A stretch of DNA of 19,313 bases from Planctomycetota bacterium (GTDB taxonomy: Bacteria; Planctomycetota; Phycisphaerae; WQYP01): contig JAJZCT010000005.1 in the NCBI GenBank assembly GCA_021828925.1, positions 1 through 19,313 on the forward strand, in the 5' to 3' direction. The notes under the pieces are model-generated. The model was not told where the DNA came from. It did not search any database and worked only from the letters and a program-made list of their open reading frames with translations. Each line of letters begins with the position of its first letter. The stretch's first letter is position 1. The position numbers were made by a program, and so were the translations under genes. Shown in pieces: positions 7,001 to 14,975 of this stretch.

Positions 7001-8635
7001 CTACGGCCTGTAACGCTCCACCTGACAGTACACTTGGTGATAATTAAAACCCAACTCGCCGAAATGGAACACCTTGTTTTGCCTCAAGTGAAGATGAAGG
7101 CCCGAGTGCGCAATCTGTTTCTGCATCCGTTGGTTAGCGGCACGGCCCGATGGGGCATCAGCCGGACGCCAGAAGTTTATTACCCATAAGTTGGCCTGCT
7201 TGTTGTTCGCAGGAGACCTCCACAGCCGGCCGGAGGTGTTACAGGGAATTGCTTGTGTCCTGAAATAACAATATATCTCCGGTTCCATTTCTTTCGCCGT
7301 ATGCCAAGCCGGCCCGGTCACCATAATTTCCGTATGATTGCCCGCATGATCAAAAACTCGATGGACGATTCTCCGCAACTTTATCATGCTGCGAAACCCA
7401 TGGCCATAGGGCGAATGAATATCCATGGGCATTTGTACGCATGTATAGCCCACCAGCGCGACCGCCGCGCCTATTACCACCCCACGCGCCATTCGACGGT
7501 CCAATGGTTTATGAAACAACATGGTCAAGACGGTTCGCAGCCCCCACGCGGAAAGTATCGCGATGGAAGGCAGCAGTTGTTGTTGCAGGCGAATGGCACC
7601 GCCAAAGGGATAATGCCGGAAAAGCGATGCCAGAAACGTCAGAACGAACGGACCGGCTAACAGAATACCCCACGCAGCGCCTCGCGCACGGACCAGCCGC
7701 AACGCCCCGATCAGACATAACGGAGCCAGAAGTAATCCGAATCCATAGTTTCTGCCGAACGGATAGGACATCATTTCCGATACGCTGGCTTTAATGAGCC
7801 ACCAGACTATCCCTAAGTTATGTGGTGGGAACTGATGCTTCCAAAAACTATCCATAAAGGATTGAGTTTTCAGAGTTTGCGGATGGATGATCCAATGATA
7901 ATTTATTGCAAAGGCCACTATCGCCAAGATGTTAAGCGCGACCCACGCCGGCAATACGCGAAACATTCCTCTGCGCCACAGTTGCCAACCCGCGGCGAGA
8001 CTTGCGGCCGCGATGACGAATATGCACGGAAAGGAAAATCCCACGGCCACCGGCGTTAACACGCAAAGGAAAATCAGCCATCGCCATCGCCCCGGGGCCA
8101 TGAGATAACGCATCATGGCACCCACAAAGATCAGACTGAATAGTAGATCAACTGAATAGGGCTTGGCATCGCATGTCAGGCGTACCGGTGCCAGGGAGCA
8201 GACGATCAATGCCGTTGCCACCAGCGCCGCGCGCGGCCCGAATGCCGGGCGAAAGGCCAGCCACGCCAGCGGAACGCACGCCACGCCAGCCACAAATGGC
8301 AGCAGACGGATGCTGAATCCTGAAGTTCCCAAGTGGTCAATGATAAATTTTTGCGTCCAGAGAAAAAACAGCGGTGCCACTTGGTATAAATTCAAGGGCC
8401 GCAACAGTCCGGCGTACGAGCGATGGAGGATATTGAGAGTGAGTGACGCTTCATCCGTCCACACGGGATACCGCAGGCAATAATCCAAAACTCTCCAGGC
8501 AATTCCCGCGACAAGAACCGCCCATATCCAAAATGGCCAGCGAGCCAGGAGGCGGGTAAGCCGGGATCGCGCACTGAAAGGTCGTGAACCATTCCCACCT
8601 TCGCGATGACTCAGATGCTGGCCTTCAGTTCCCAT
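7001..8635 (-). CDS. GT-C fold membrane glycosyltransferase (family 39-like)
   Basis: 544 residues. After a basic cytoplasmic N-terminus (1-33), the first membrane helix (34-49) leads to a short loop with VWTDEASLTL, where D61-E62 matches the acidic pair in the first periplasmic loop of GT39/ArnT-type enzymes that use polyprenyl-phosphate sugars. About 9-11 further hydrophobic segments follow, then a soluble C-terminal part of about 140 residues. The likely reaction is transfer of a sugar from a lipid-phosphate donor to a lipid- or protein-linked acceptor on the outer face of the inner membrane; donor and acceptor cannot be told. The start ATG (8633-8635) is preceded by GGAAGG at very short spacing, and a good TATAAT promoter sits 25 nt upstream. 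It is transcribed against its neighbours GT10 and FkbM and flanked by related GT10-tail sequences. Confidence 0.82.
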   Translation of the reverse strand: MGTEGQHLSHREGGNGSRPFSARSRLTRLLARWPFWIWAVLVAGIAWRVLDYCLRYPVWTDEASLTLNILHRSYAGLLRPLNLYQVAPLFFLWTQKFIIDHLGTSGFSIRLLPFVAGVACVPLAWLAFRPAFGPRAALVATALIVCSLAPVRLTCDAKPYSVDLLFSLIFVGAMMRYLMAPGRWRWLIFLCVLTPVAVGFSFPCIFVIAAASLAAGWQLWRRGMFRVLPAWVALNILAIVAFAINYHWIIHPQTLKTQSFMDSFWKHQFPPHNLGIVWWLIKASVSEMMSYPFGRNYGFGLLLAPLCLIGALRLVRARGAAWGILLAGPFVLTFLASLFRHYPFGGAIRLQQQLLPSIAILSAWGLRTVLTMLFHKPLDRRMARGVVIGAAVALVGYTCVQMPMDIHSPYGHGFRSMIKLRRIVHRVFDHAGNHTEIMVTGPAWHTAKEMEPEIYCYFRTQAIPCNTSGRLWRSPANNKQANLWVINFWRPADAPSGRAANQRMQKQIAHSGLHLHLRQNKVFHFGELGFNYHQVYCQVERYRP

Positions 8636-8660
8636 TTACCTTCCACTCTTGTGATGAACT

Positions 8661-8690
8661 ATTATACCTCGTCGCCGGTTCTGCTGACAC
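8661..8690 (-). promoter_or_regulatory. Promoter of the GT-C gene
   Basis: On the minus strand: GTGTCA (4/6) at 8690-8685, an 18-nt spacer, and a perfect TATAAT at 8666-8661. The predicted transcript starts near 8654, leaving a leader of about 20 nt that contains GGAAGG. This makes the plus-strand 97-codon frame over the same bases unlikely to be a gene. Confidence 0.5.
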
Positions 8691-8700
8691 GCGGATTCAT

Positions 8701-8765
8701 GAACGCGACTGGCTGTATTTTCCGGTTCTTATCCGCTTACCGAAATCAGGCCCATTACCCGATAA
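8701..8765 (+). pseudogene. Decayed copy of the GT10 C-terminal tail
   Basis: Compared with the end of the GT10 gene (6905-6989), bases 8701-8743 match 33 of 43 without gaps. A 21-nt (7-codon) stretch is then absent, and 8744-8765 match 20 of 22, including the TAA stop. In the matching frame this copy reads TRLAVFSGSYPLTE-IRPITR-stop, against TRLNVFSYFHLLTE...IRPITR-stop in the intact gene. A TGA at 8700-8702 stands where the intact gene has a CGA arginine codon, and the similarity fades further upstream. This is a remnant of a duplicated or related glycosyltransferase gene, now non-coding. It lies immediately upstream of the GT-C promoter and the FkbM gene. Confidence 0.6.
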
Positions 8766-8820
8766 CCTGCGGAGCCTTCAGATAGCGCATCGGATTGATG
8801 CCTTTGCGGGGGATTTGGTG

Positions 8821-8849
8821 TTGACGCCCGTCAAGCCGCTCAATACCAT
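8821..8849 (+). promoter_or_regulatory. Candidate promoter of the FkbM gene
   Basis: TTGACG (5/6) at 8821-8826, a 17-nt spacer, TACCAT (4/6) at 8844-8849. The start would be near 8856, with a leader of about 44 nt that includes GGAG at 8886-8889, 10 nt before the ATG at 8900. Confidence 0.35.
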
Positions 8850-8899
8850 GCGCACTCTTCGAAAATCCGAATCGTGATTGTAATCGGAGTGGATAATTA

Positions 8900-9838
8900 A
8901 TGCCCGTACAGAAATTGCAGGATGCGCTGCTGGATAATCAAAAACAACTCTCCTTGCTGGAACAGAAATTTACCGCCGGTCAGTTTCTTTTACCCCTGTT
9001 AAGCCGAAAGGGCATCCGCACCAATAGTACAAAACTCTTCAAGTTTCTCAGTAAAAACAAACCCTATTTCCAAGGACGCACCTGGGGTGAGACCCGCTAC
9101 GTGGGCAATGCCTTTGATCATACAAGCCTGTCGTTGTCGCTCTGGCCGGATGTGCAGGGGGCCAATTTGCTGCTACTGCGGCAGTTGTTTCACGGCTCGT
9201 CGCGGCCGGTTTATGTGGATGTCGGAGCCAATGGCGGGATGTATGCGGCCAATATTGCGAAGTTCATCTCCGGAAATGGGCAGGTGGTTGGATTTGAAGC
9301 CAACCCGCAGTTGGCTCAACTCGCAGCCGCGACCGCCGCACTTAACAATCTGGATAATGTGCGGATATTTTCCGCCGCGATCAGCGACACGGCGGGCACG
9401 ATTCACCTTAATACAGTGCCGGAACAATCCGGCTCATCGTCGGTTCTCTCGGATCATCTGGCGAAGGAATTCGGCGGCGACAGGTCAAAAATCAAGACGC
9501 TGGAAGTGCCGTGCTATAAGCTCGATGATGTATTACCGGGTATGCACGCCGTCGCCGGTGCCGATCGAATTGTTTTAAAAGTTGACGTGGAGGGGCATGA
9601 AAAAGCCGTGTTTTCCGGAGGGGCGGAATTCATCCGCCGTTTCAAGCCTTATCTGTTCTTTGAGTGGAATCGTGACTGTGTAGACTCGGCCGGAGATTCT
9701 TTGGAATCGCTGACCAGCTATCTCAATTCGTTATGTCGCTACGACTTCTCGGCCTATCAAGATGCCGGTGCCCAAACAACTTTTCCTCCGCCGCCGGATA
9801 TTTCCCCCTTGAACATCGCCGCCCGGCCCATTCTCTGA
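8900..9838 (+). CDS. FkbM-family (Methyltransf_21) SAM-dependent methyltransferase
   Basis: 312 residues. The central domain (about 100-260) is a Rossmann-type methyltransferase: motif I YVDVGANGGMYAANIA (105-120) with the SAM-binding G-A-N-G-G loop; the acidic residue after beta-2, E133, in VVGFEANP; and the family-specific VLKVDVEGHEKAVFSGG (225-241), where D229, E231, G232 and E234 form the FkbM signature. The N-terminal 90 residues are helical and polar, starting with a likely coiled coil (VQKLQDALLDNQKQLSLLEQK). FkbM enzymes methylate hydroxyl groups of sugars or secondary metabolites; with glycosyltransferases on both sides, O-methylation of a surface glycan is the likely role (inference). 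It is soluble, with no signal peptide. It converges on the GT9 gene with a 79-bp gap lacking a clear terminator. Confidence 0.9.
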   Translation: MPVQKLQDALLDNQKQLSLLEQKFTAGQFLLPLLSRKGIRTNSTKLFKFLSKNKPYFQGRTWGETRYVGNAFDHTSLSLSLWPDVQGANLLLLRQLFHGSSRPVYVDVGANGGMYAANIAKFISGNGQVVGFEANPQLAQLAAATAALNNLDNVRIFSAAISDTAGTIHLNTVPEQSGSSSVLSDHLAKEFGGDRSKIKTLEVPCYKLDDVLPGMHAVAGADRIVLKVDVEGHEKAVFSGGAEFIRRFKPYLFFEWNRDCVDSAGDSLESLTSYLNSLCRYDFSAYQDAGAQTTFPPPPDISPLNIAARPIL

Positions 9839-9917
9839 TCCTCGGGTTACCTGATTCTCTGTTATAGCGGGACTCTGGGCACCGCGATCAGCTTGCGGCT
9901 TCCGCGCCGGTCGCCAG

Positions 9918-11105
9918 TCAACTTGCGCGAGGCCACACTTCTTCAATGGCTTGTATCACCTGTTCTACCGTCACCGCAGTAATTTTACTTGCGGCGGAAG
10001 CGTTGGCACCCGTAACCGTTGGCGCACCGGCGCTGGGTATAACGGTTCTGTAGGCAACGCCCCAGGGATCAAAACGTGCCGCGGTATGTATGGAATTACT
10101 TGCAAGATTCGGAAGAGCTGGATCGGCATAAACGGCGACAACAGGAACTCCGACGGCGGCCGCGATGTGCATGGGTCCCGTGTCATTACCCACATAAAGT
10201 CCGCATCTCGCCAGAACTGCCGCCGTTTCCCGCAGGGTTAAATTCCCCGCAACATTTAAGCCGCGCCCTTGGAGGTTCTGCACGATTTGTTCCCCAACTT
10301 TATGGTCCCCCGGCCCGCCGACCACCACCACTGCGGCGTTGGGATAATTGTCGGTGATAAACCGGCCCACTGCCACGAAGCGCTCCGCAGGCCACCTTTT
10401 TCGCTCGGTGCTCGCACCGGCGCACAGGCCGACCCACATCGTGCCATTAGCGCTGTGCGCCAATAACGCATCCGCTTTGTTTTTATCCTCCTGAGAAAGA
10501 TATAGTTGCAGGTGGTCGCTGCCCACCTTAGCGCCAAGACTCGTAAGCAAGGACAAATTGCGTTTCAGTTCGTGCATGTCAGAACACAGGGGCTTAATTG
10601 CATGCGTCAGAAATTGGTCCGTGCCTGCATCGGCTTGCGATTTTTCAGGCGTGACTGATTCCGAAAATGCGATCCGCTTCTGTGCTCCGGTGGCCAGCAA
10701 AGCCAATAAGCCGCGGCTAAAATCGGCGTCAAACCTTGGCAGAATGCCCAGTTCCGGCGTTGCGCCAAGTGCTGCCACAACTTGCCGCCGCAGGTCAAAT
10801 AGAGCCTTTAATCGCCCCGGTCGAAAGCCGAATTTAGGCGTAAATGCAATGACGCTATCAATATGCGGGCATAATTCAACCAGATTCACCAAAGCCGGGC
10901 GGATCACCAGCGCGATGCGGGCATTGGGTATAGATCGCCTTAATTCCCGAAGAAATGGTAACGTAAGAATCAGATCACCGATTTCATCAAACCGGATCAC
11001 GACCACGCGCGTTGCTTCCAGCGCCCCACCTGTTGCCGATTGGCTATTTCGGCAGCAGCTTCGATAAAGAATGTTTAATAATATCCTGCGCGCTGCGGAT
11101 TTCAT
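9918..11105 (-). CDS. Glycosyltransferase family 9 (heptosyltransferase-like)
   Basis: 395 residues. The N-terminal Rossmann domain opens with VVVIRFDEIGDLILTLPFLREL (34-55), the GT9 hallmark (R-x-D-x-I-G-D-x-x-x-x-x-P) in which the acidic residue near the glycine loop is catalytic. The C-terminal domain carries VGLCAGASTERKRWPAERFV (225-244), VVVVGGPGDHK (259-269) and the donor-site motif YVGNDTGPMHIAAAVGVPVVAVY (304-326). These are the expected sites for an ADP-heptose or other nucleotide-sugar donor. Family enzymes build lipopolysaccharide core or related glycans at the cytoplasmic face of the membrane. The length is slightly above the usual 340-360 because of a basic N-terminal extension of about 30 residues, which could mean a later true start. 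It lies 79 nt downstream of rnr on the same strand and may be read through from it. Confidence 0.88.
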   Translation of the reverse strand: MKSAARRILLNILYRSCCRNSQSATGGALEATRVVVIRFDEIGDLILTLPFLRELRRSIPNARIALVIRPALVNLVELCPHIDSVIAFTPKFGFRPGRLKALFDLRRQVVAALGATPELGILPRFDADFSRGLLALLATGAQKRIAFSESVTPEKSQADAGTDQFLTHAIKPLCSDMHELKRNLSLLTSLGAKVGSDHLQLYLSQEDKNKADALLAHSANGTMWVGLCAGASTERKRWPAERFVAVGRFITDNYPNAAVVVVGGPGDHKVGEQIVQNLQGRGLNVAGNLTLRETAAVLARCGLYVGNDTGPMHIAAAVGVPVVAVYADPALPNLASNSIHTAARFDPWGVAYRTVIPSAGAPTVTGANASAASKITAVTVEQVIQAIEEVWPRAS

Positions 11106-11184
11106 GGTCCGAATCCAATGTGCAAAATGGCCGGGAAGACTGGGGCAATCTCTTGATGCCGCACGGGCCGCGGATATTCCTCAC

Positions 11185-13704
11185 CTACCGCCCCCGCCGC
11201 CGGCGGCCAAAACGTTTGGATCGCTTTCCATCCTTGGCGGGATCTTTGCCGTGTTTCTGCTTGTGTTTGTGGCGCTCCGCGTTACGGTCGCCCGGCTCGG
11301 GGATTTTCCCCGGCTTGGGAGCACGCGCCGGTTCGACTTTCCGCAGGTGCTTCTCGCCGCGAATCGTCGAGCCATGTTCAATCAGCCGCACTTCCATGCG
11401 CCGTGAGGAAATATTCACGGCCACAATCTGCACGCGCGCCAGATCCCCCAGCGTGATTCGCCGCCCCGAGCGCTGCCCGCGCAGGCACGCCGTGCGCTGG
11501 TCGTAAATCCAATAATCCGCGGGCAGATCATTCATGCGTATCTGCCCCTCCACCAGAAATCGCGTGGATTGCACAAATACACCGGAATTATTGACACCCG
11601 TAACAACGCCATCAATGACATCTCCGATATGCTGTGAAAGCAGATCAAGAACTTTCACCGCCCGCAATTCGCGCTCGGCATCCTGTGCCCGCCGCTCGGT
11701 AAAAGACAGATGGCGTGCCAATCGCACCAAAGTGTTGTAGTCCGGCACATTGCCCAAGGTCATGGGCATCAAGGCGTTGATTTCCGTGCTAAGCGCTCCC
11801 GCCGATTTGGCAACGCGCTTTTTGCCCCGGGCAGCCTTTTTGCGCGTGCCGGCAAGAACACTATCAAGCAGGCGATGGATTACGAGATCGGCATACCGCC
11901 GAATCGGCGACGTGAAGTGCGCATAATTGGCGCTCGCCAACGCATAATGCCCCTGTTCCAGAGGCGAATATTCCGCCGTGCTGAAAGTCTTAAGCACACT
12001 TAGATGAATCGCGTAGGCCAAGGGCGTACCGCGCACGGAATCCAGAAGTTCGCGAATCACATTGCGATCCAGTTTTTTCGGCAACTTATGCCCCGTGGAA
12101 AGCACAAATTGCCGCACATTCTCACTGGCGTCCATGTCCGGATCAGGGTGAATCCGCCGCAGGACATTGAGTTTCTTGCTGGTTAAAAATGTCGCCACAG
12201 CCTCATTGGCTTCCACCATAAACATTTCGATAATTTTATGCGTGTAGGCGTCGTCACCGGGATGCGCGTCAATCACCCGGCCCGTGGGGTCCATCACCAA
12301 CTCCACCTCCGGCAAATCCAGCACAATCATTCCCTGATCCAGCCGCCGCTGTTCAATGGCCCGCGCCAGGCGATCCATGTTCACCAATAACTCGCGTATC
12401 GCTGGAGGAACCTGCGGCACACTGGGATCAGGTGGAGATTCCAGCAAGCCTTTGGCGTACGGCCGCCCCTGTCCCTTGGCGTCATCAATAATCGCCTGCG
12501 CCTGCGTATAAGTCAGCCGACGGCGCGAACGAATAACGGTATTGGCACACCGCGCAGAAACCACGCGCCCCTGCCGGTCATAACGGATAAAGGCGCTTTT
12601 TGTTAAACGCGGTTTATTTTCCTGCAGGGAACATACACCGTTAGATAGCACCTCCGGCAGCATCGGTATAACGTGCCGCGGAAAATAAATGCTATTGCCC
12701 CGTTTCCGGGCTTCCATATCCAGCGGACTTTCCACCGTAACAAAATGTGAGACATCGGCAATATGCACGCCCAGCTCCCACACTGCATCTCCGGGCCGAT
12801 CACGATCAGCCGGTCCCAGCAGATCCTCCACCGGCTTTTCCTCGTTATGATCCAGTGCCCGCAACGTGATGGCGTCATCAAAATCACGCGCGTCATCGGG
12901 GTCAATCGTCACCGTTACAAGGTTGCTGATATCTTCTCTATCCTCCAAAGACGCCGTATCAAAATCACGCGCGGCGGTCCCGGCCTGATCCAGCACTTCC
13001 GGCGGAAACTCCATCGGTAAATCGAACTGTTTAATCACGGAAGCTAATTCCACCTCCGGCTCGCCATGAGGGCCGATGACTTCGGTTATGACCCCCTCGG
13101 CAGGTTTGCCCGCGCGGGGAAATTCCAGCAATTCCACCACCACTTTATCACCTTCCGCAGCGGATTTGGCTGAGGCGTCTTGTATGGAAACCGGCTGCTT
13201 AAGAATTGAGCCATCCGGAATCACCACCCACGCATTGAGTTGTCGCGCTAAAGTGCCCACGCAGCGGTTGGTGCCACGGCGTAAAATACGGATAATGCGC
13301 CCCGTGCGGCTGCGCCCGCGTGAATCCTGCTTGTCTACCGCAATTATGCGGAAAATAACGAGATCTCCGCTAATGGCATCCAGCGTATCGGAAGGTGGAA
13401 TAAATAAATCACCGAGCTTGTCCGGGCGCAAGGGTGTAACAAATCCGAACCCCCGCCCGGTTCCATGAAAAACACCCGCGGCCTGCTGCTTCATATCCGG
13501 CAGGGCCATCGCCCGGCCATCCTCTTTGGGTATCACGCAATCCGCTGTAATCAGCGTGTCTAAAGCGTGATGAAACTGCTCCTGCTGCTTTGTGGCCAGC
13601 CCCAGTCGCGTCATCATATCGCGCAGCAAAATCGGTCCACCATCCGCGGCGGCCAGTACATCAAGAATTTGTCCAATAAGAGGATCTAACAATAGTGGCT
13701 CCAT
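11185..13704 (-). CDS. rnr: Ribonuclease R (RNB-domain 3'-5' exoribonuclease)
   Basis: 839 residues. Domain order: helix-turn-helix-like N-terminus (about 9-60); cold-shock/OB domains (about 75-210) with GRGFGFVTP (83-91) and GDLFIPPSD; RNB catalytic domain (about 255-615) with VTIDPDDARDFDDAI (265-279), whose aspartates bind Mg2+ at the active site, IADVSHFV (315-322) and HFTSPIRRYADLVIHRLL (596-613); S1 RNA-binding domain (about 692-776); and a long basic tail (785-839) ending in RRRRGR. RNase R degrades structured RNA and acts in rRNA/mRNA turnover. Two inserts are unusual: an acidic stretch (285-306) inside RNB, and a Lys/Arg-rich stretch (620-636) just after the RNB signature. There is no Shine-Dalgarno site; the ATG lies within an inverted repeat and close behind two TATAAT boxes. 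It is preceded by yeiH (63-nt gap) and followed by the GT9 gene. Confidence 0.96.
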   Translation of the reverse strand: MEPLLLDPLIGQILDVLAAADGGPILLRDMMTRLGLATKQQEQFHHALDTLITADCVIPKEDGRAMALPDMKQQAAGVFHGTGRGFGFVTPLRPDKLGDLFIPPSDTLDAISGDLVIFRIIAVDKQDSRGRSRTGRIIRILRRGTNRCVGTLARQLNAWVVIPDGSILKQPVSIQDASAKSAAEGDKVVVELLEFPRAGKPAEGVITEVIGPHGEPEVELASVIKQFDLPMEFPPEVLDQAGTAARDFDTASLEDREDISNLVTVTIDPDDARDFDDAITLRALDHNEEKPVEDLLGPADRDRPGDAVWELGVHIADVSHFVTVESPLDMEARKRGNSIYFPRHVIPMLPEVLSNGVCSLQENKPRLTKSAFIRYDRQGRVVSARCANTVIRSRRRLTYTQAQAIIDDAKGQGRPYAKGLLESPPDPSVPQVPPAIRELLVNMDRLARAIEQRRLDQGMIVLDLPEVELVMDPTGRVIDAHPGDDAYTHKIIEMFMVEANEAVATFLTSKKLNVLRRIHPDPDMDASENVRQFVLSTGHKLPKKLDRNVIRELLDSVRGTPLAYAIHLSVLKTFSTAEYSPLEQGHYALASANYAHFTSPIRRYADLVIHRLLDSVLAGTRKKAARGKKRVAKSAGALSTEINALMPMTLGNVPDYNTLVRLARHLSFTERRAQDAERELRAVKVLDLLSQHIGDVIDGVVTGVNNSGVFVQSTRFLVEGQIRMNDLPADYWIYDQRTACLRGQRSGRRITLGDLARVQIVAVNISSRRMEVRLIEHGSTIRGEKHLRKVEPARAPKPGKIPEPGDRNAERHKHKQKHGKDPAKDGKRSKRFGRRRRGR

Positions 13705-13720
13705 ACATTAACCATGGAGC
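13698..13720 (-). promoter_or_regulatory. Inverted repeat enclosing the rnr start codon
   Basis: GCTCCAT (13720-13714 on the minus strand) pairs exactly with ATGGAGC (13704-13698), separated by 9 nt, and the right arm begins with the rnr ATG. If transcribed, the start codon would be inside a 7-bp stem. Such a structure could give temperature- or factor-dependent translation, or be chance. Confidence 0.35.
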
Positions 13721-13721
13721 T

Positions 13722-13737
13722 ATTATATCGCATTATA
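13722..13737 (-). promoter_or_regulatory. Two TATAAT boxes upstream of rnr
   Basis: On the minus strand, perfect TATAAT hexamers occur at 13737-13732 and 13727-13722, 10 bp apart. No good -35 box is seen at standard spacing. The nearer box predicts a transcript start about 10 nt before the ATG, a very short leader without a Shine-Dalgarno site. Confidence 0.4.
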
Positions 13738-13767
13738 AGGCTTTGGGGATAACTTGGACGCCCTACA

Positions 13768-14847
13768 TCACCGATGCAGCAAAATCAGCATCAGCGTACC
13801 TCCCCCCATAAGCAGCCACAGCAGCACGCCCTGAACCATGGGGCGAATGCCCACTTTTTTCAGCGTGGCACGCGAAAGTCCCGCGCCAATGAGAAACAGC
13901 GTGACCGTTAAACCGATATCACTCACATGGCCGATAGCCGGCGAGGCGTGATCAATCGCCGGTATGAAACTTCGTGACAGCGACGCCACAAGAAATAGCC
14001 CGATAAACCATGGCACATGCACTTTGGCTTTGCGCGCAGGCGCATCGGGTGGCTTAATGCCGGTTAAGTCGCTGTTCAGGCCCGCCGGTTCACTGCGGGC
14101 AATGCGGGCGGCATACCACCCGAAAACCATGGACACCGGAACAATCCATAACGCCCGCGAAAGCTTCACAGCGGTTGCCGTGGTCAGAGCTGACGGGCCG
14201 TAACGTGAGGCGGCCGCCACGACCGATGAAATATCATGTATCGATATGCCCGCCCATATGCCAAACTGATGCTGCGTAAGGTGCAGCGCATGGCCAATAG
14301 GCACAAACAAATACAACGCGACGGCATTTAGCAGAAATACCGTACCCATGGAAACCGTCATCTGGCTTTCACCAGCATCGAGCACCGTGGCCACCGCTGC
14401 GATGGCTGATCCCCCGCAGATGGCTGTTCCGGAACTGATCAGCCACGACGTTTGCGGATCAATTTTGAGCCAACGTCCCAGCAACCAGCCGGCCAAAAAG
14501 GTCACGCTGATACTCACCGCAGCCATCAAGGCCCCGGCCGCCCCGGCCGCCAGAACGGTATGGAGATTCATGGTAAAACCCAACAGCACCACGCAAAACT
14601 GCAGCATGATTTTTGCCGTCTGATGGGCGGTTTTCCGCCACGGCGTGCCGATGGTCAACGCCAGAGCCATGCCCAACGCCAAGGCTATCGGCGGCGAAGC
14701 CCACGGGGACAGGCAAAACATGATGGCCAGTACAAACGCGGGTCGACTTATCGCGTCAAATAAACGCAGGATCCCCTCGATTGGCCCAGTGGCTGGGATT
14801 GGCGAATCCAAAGCAATAACCAACTCATCTTCATCCGGTGGGGGCAT
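13768..14847 (-). CDS. yeiH: YeiH-family putative sulfate exporter (UPF0324, PF03601)
   Basis: 359 residues with about 9-10 membrane helices and an acidic cytoplasmic N-terminus (PPPDEDELVIALD). Family signatures are clear: WLISSGTAICGGSAIAAVA (135-153), the glycine-rich re-entrant motif of the family; GIWAGISIHDISSVVAAA (196-213); and VKLSRALWIVPVSM (227-240). The family is predicted to be a YeiH/sulfate- or sulfite-type exporter; direct transport evidence is limited, so the substrate is inference. The start at 14847 is supported by AGGAG (14859-14855 on the minus strand), 7 nt upstream. It is divergent from a LysR regulator, the standard arrangement for this family, and the shared 128-bp region holds its promoter and a 12-bp palindrome. 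The next gene on the same strand is rnr. Confidence 0.9.
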   Translation of the reverse strand: MPPPDEDELVIALDSPIPATGPIEGILRLFDAISRPAFVLAIMFCLSPWASPPIALALGMALALTIGTPWRKTAHQTAKIMLQFCVVLLGFTMNLHTVLAAGAAGALMAAVSISVTFLAGWLLGRWLKIDPQTSWLISSGTAICGGSAIAAVATVLDAGESQMTVSMGTVFLLNAVALYLFVPIGHALHLTQHQFGIWAGISIHDISSVVAAASRYGPSALTTATAVKLSRALWIVPVSMVFGWYAARIARSEPAGLNSDLTGIKPPDAPARKAKVHVPWFIGLFLVASLSRSFIPAIDHASPAIGHVSDIGLTVTLFLIGAGLSRATLKKVGIRPMVQGVLLWLLMGGGTLMLILLHR

Positions 14848-14906
14848 ATTAGAACTCCTGAATCCATCATCATGGAAGGGCTTACAAACTCCCTTCTTGA
14901 CACGCG

Positions 14907-14935
14907 ATCATAGACTTTCCTGATATATCAGTCTA
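14907..14935 (-). promoter_or_regulatory. Promoter of yeiH
   Basis: On the minus strand: TAGACT (4/6) at 14935-14930, a 17-nt spacer, and TATGAT (5/6) at 14912-14907. The palindrome CTGATATATCAG lies largely in the spacer, so a protein bound there would block or activate this promoter. Confidence 0.45.
14920..14931. promoter_or_regulatory. 12-bp perfect palindrome, candidate LysR-type operator
   Basis: CTGATATATCAG is a perfect palindrome lying between the divergent yeiH and LysR genes. It overlaps the yeiH -35/spacer and sits about 45 nt from the LysR ATG. LysR proteins bind imperfect dyads in such shared regions, often of T-N11-A form, and usually repress their own gene from the same site. 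Binding here is inference. Confidence 0.45.
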
Positions 14936-14975
14936 ATAAATTGCAATAATATGAATCATCATTTATTATTATGCT

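Noticed and set aside
6996..7018. Inverted repeat GAGCG/CGCTC between the GT10 and GT-C 3' ends as a two-way terminator
   Set aside because: Only a 5-bp stem with a 13-nt loop and no T-tract on either side; too weak to call.
8584..8877. Plus-strand 97-codon open frame between the GT-C and FkbM genes
   Set aside because: It overlaps the GT-C N-terminus and promoter on the other strand, has no ribosome site, and its middle matches the GT10 tail in a different frame, so it is a by-product of remnant DNA.
9895..9905. GCGG-CTT-CCGC stem in the FkbM/GT9 gap as a terminator
   Set aside because: A 4-bp stem without a T-tract; expected by chance in GC-rich DNA.
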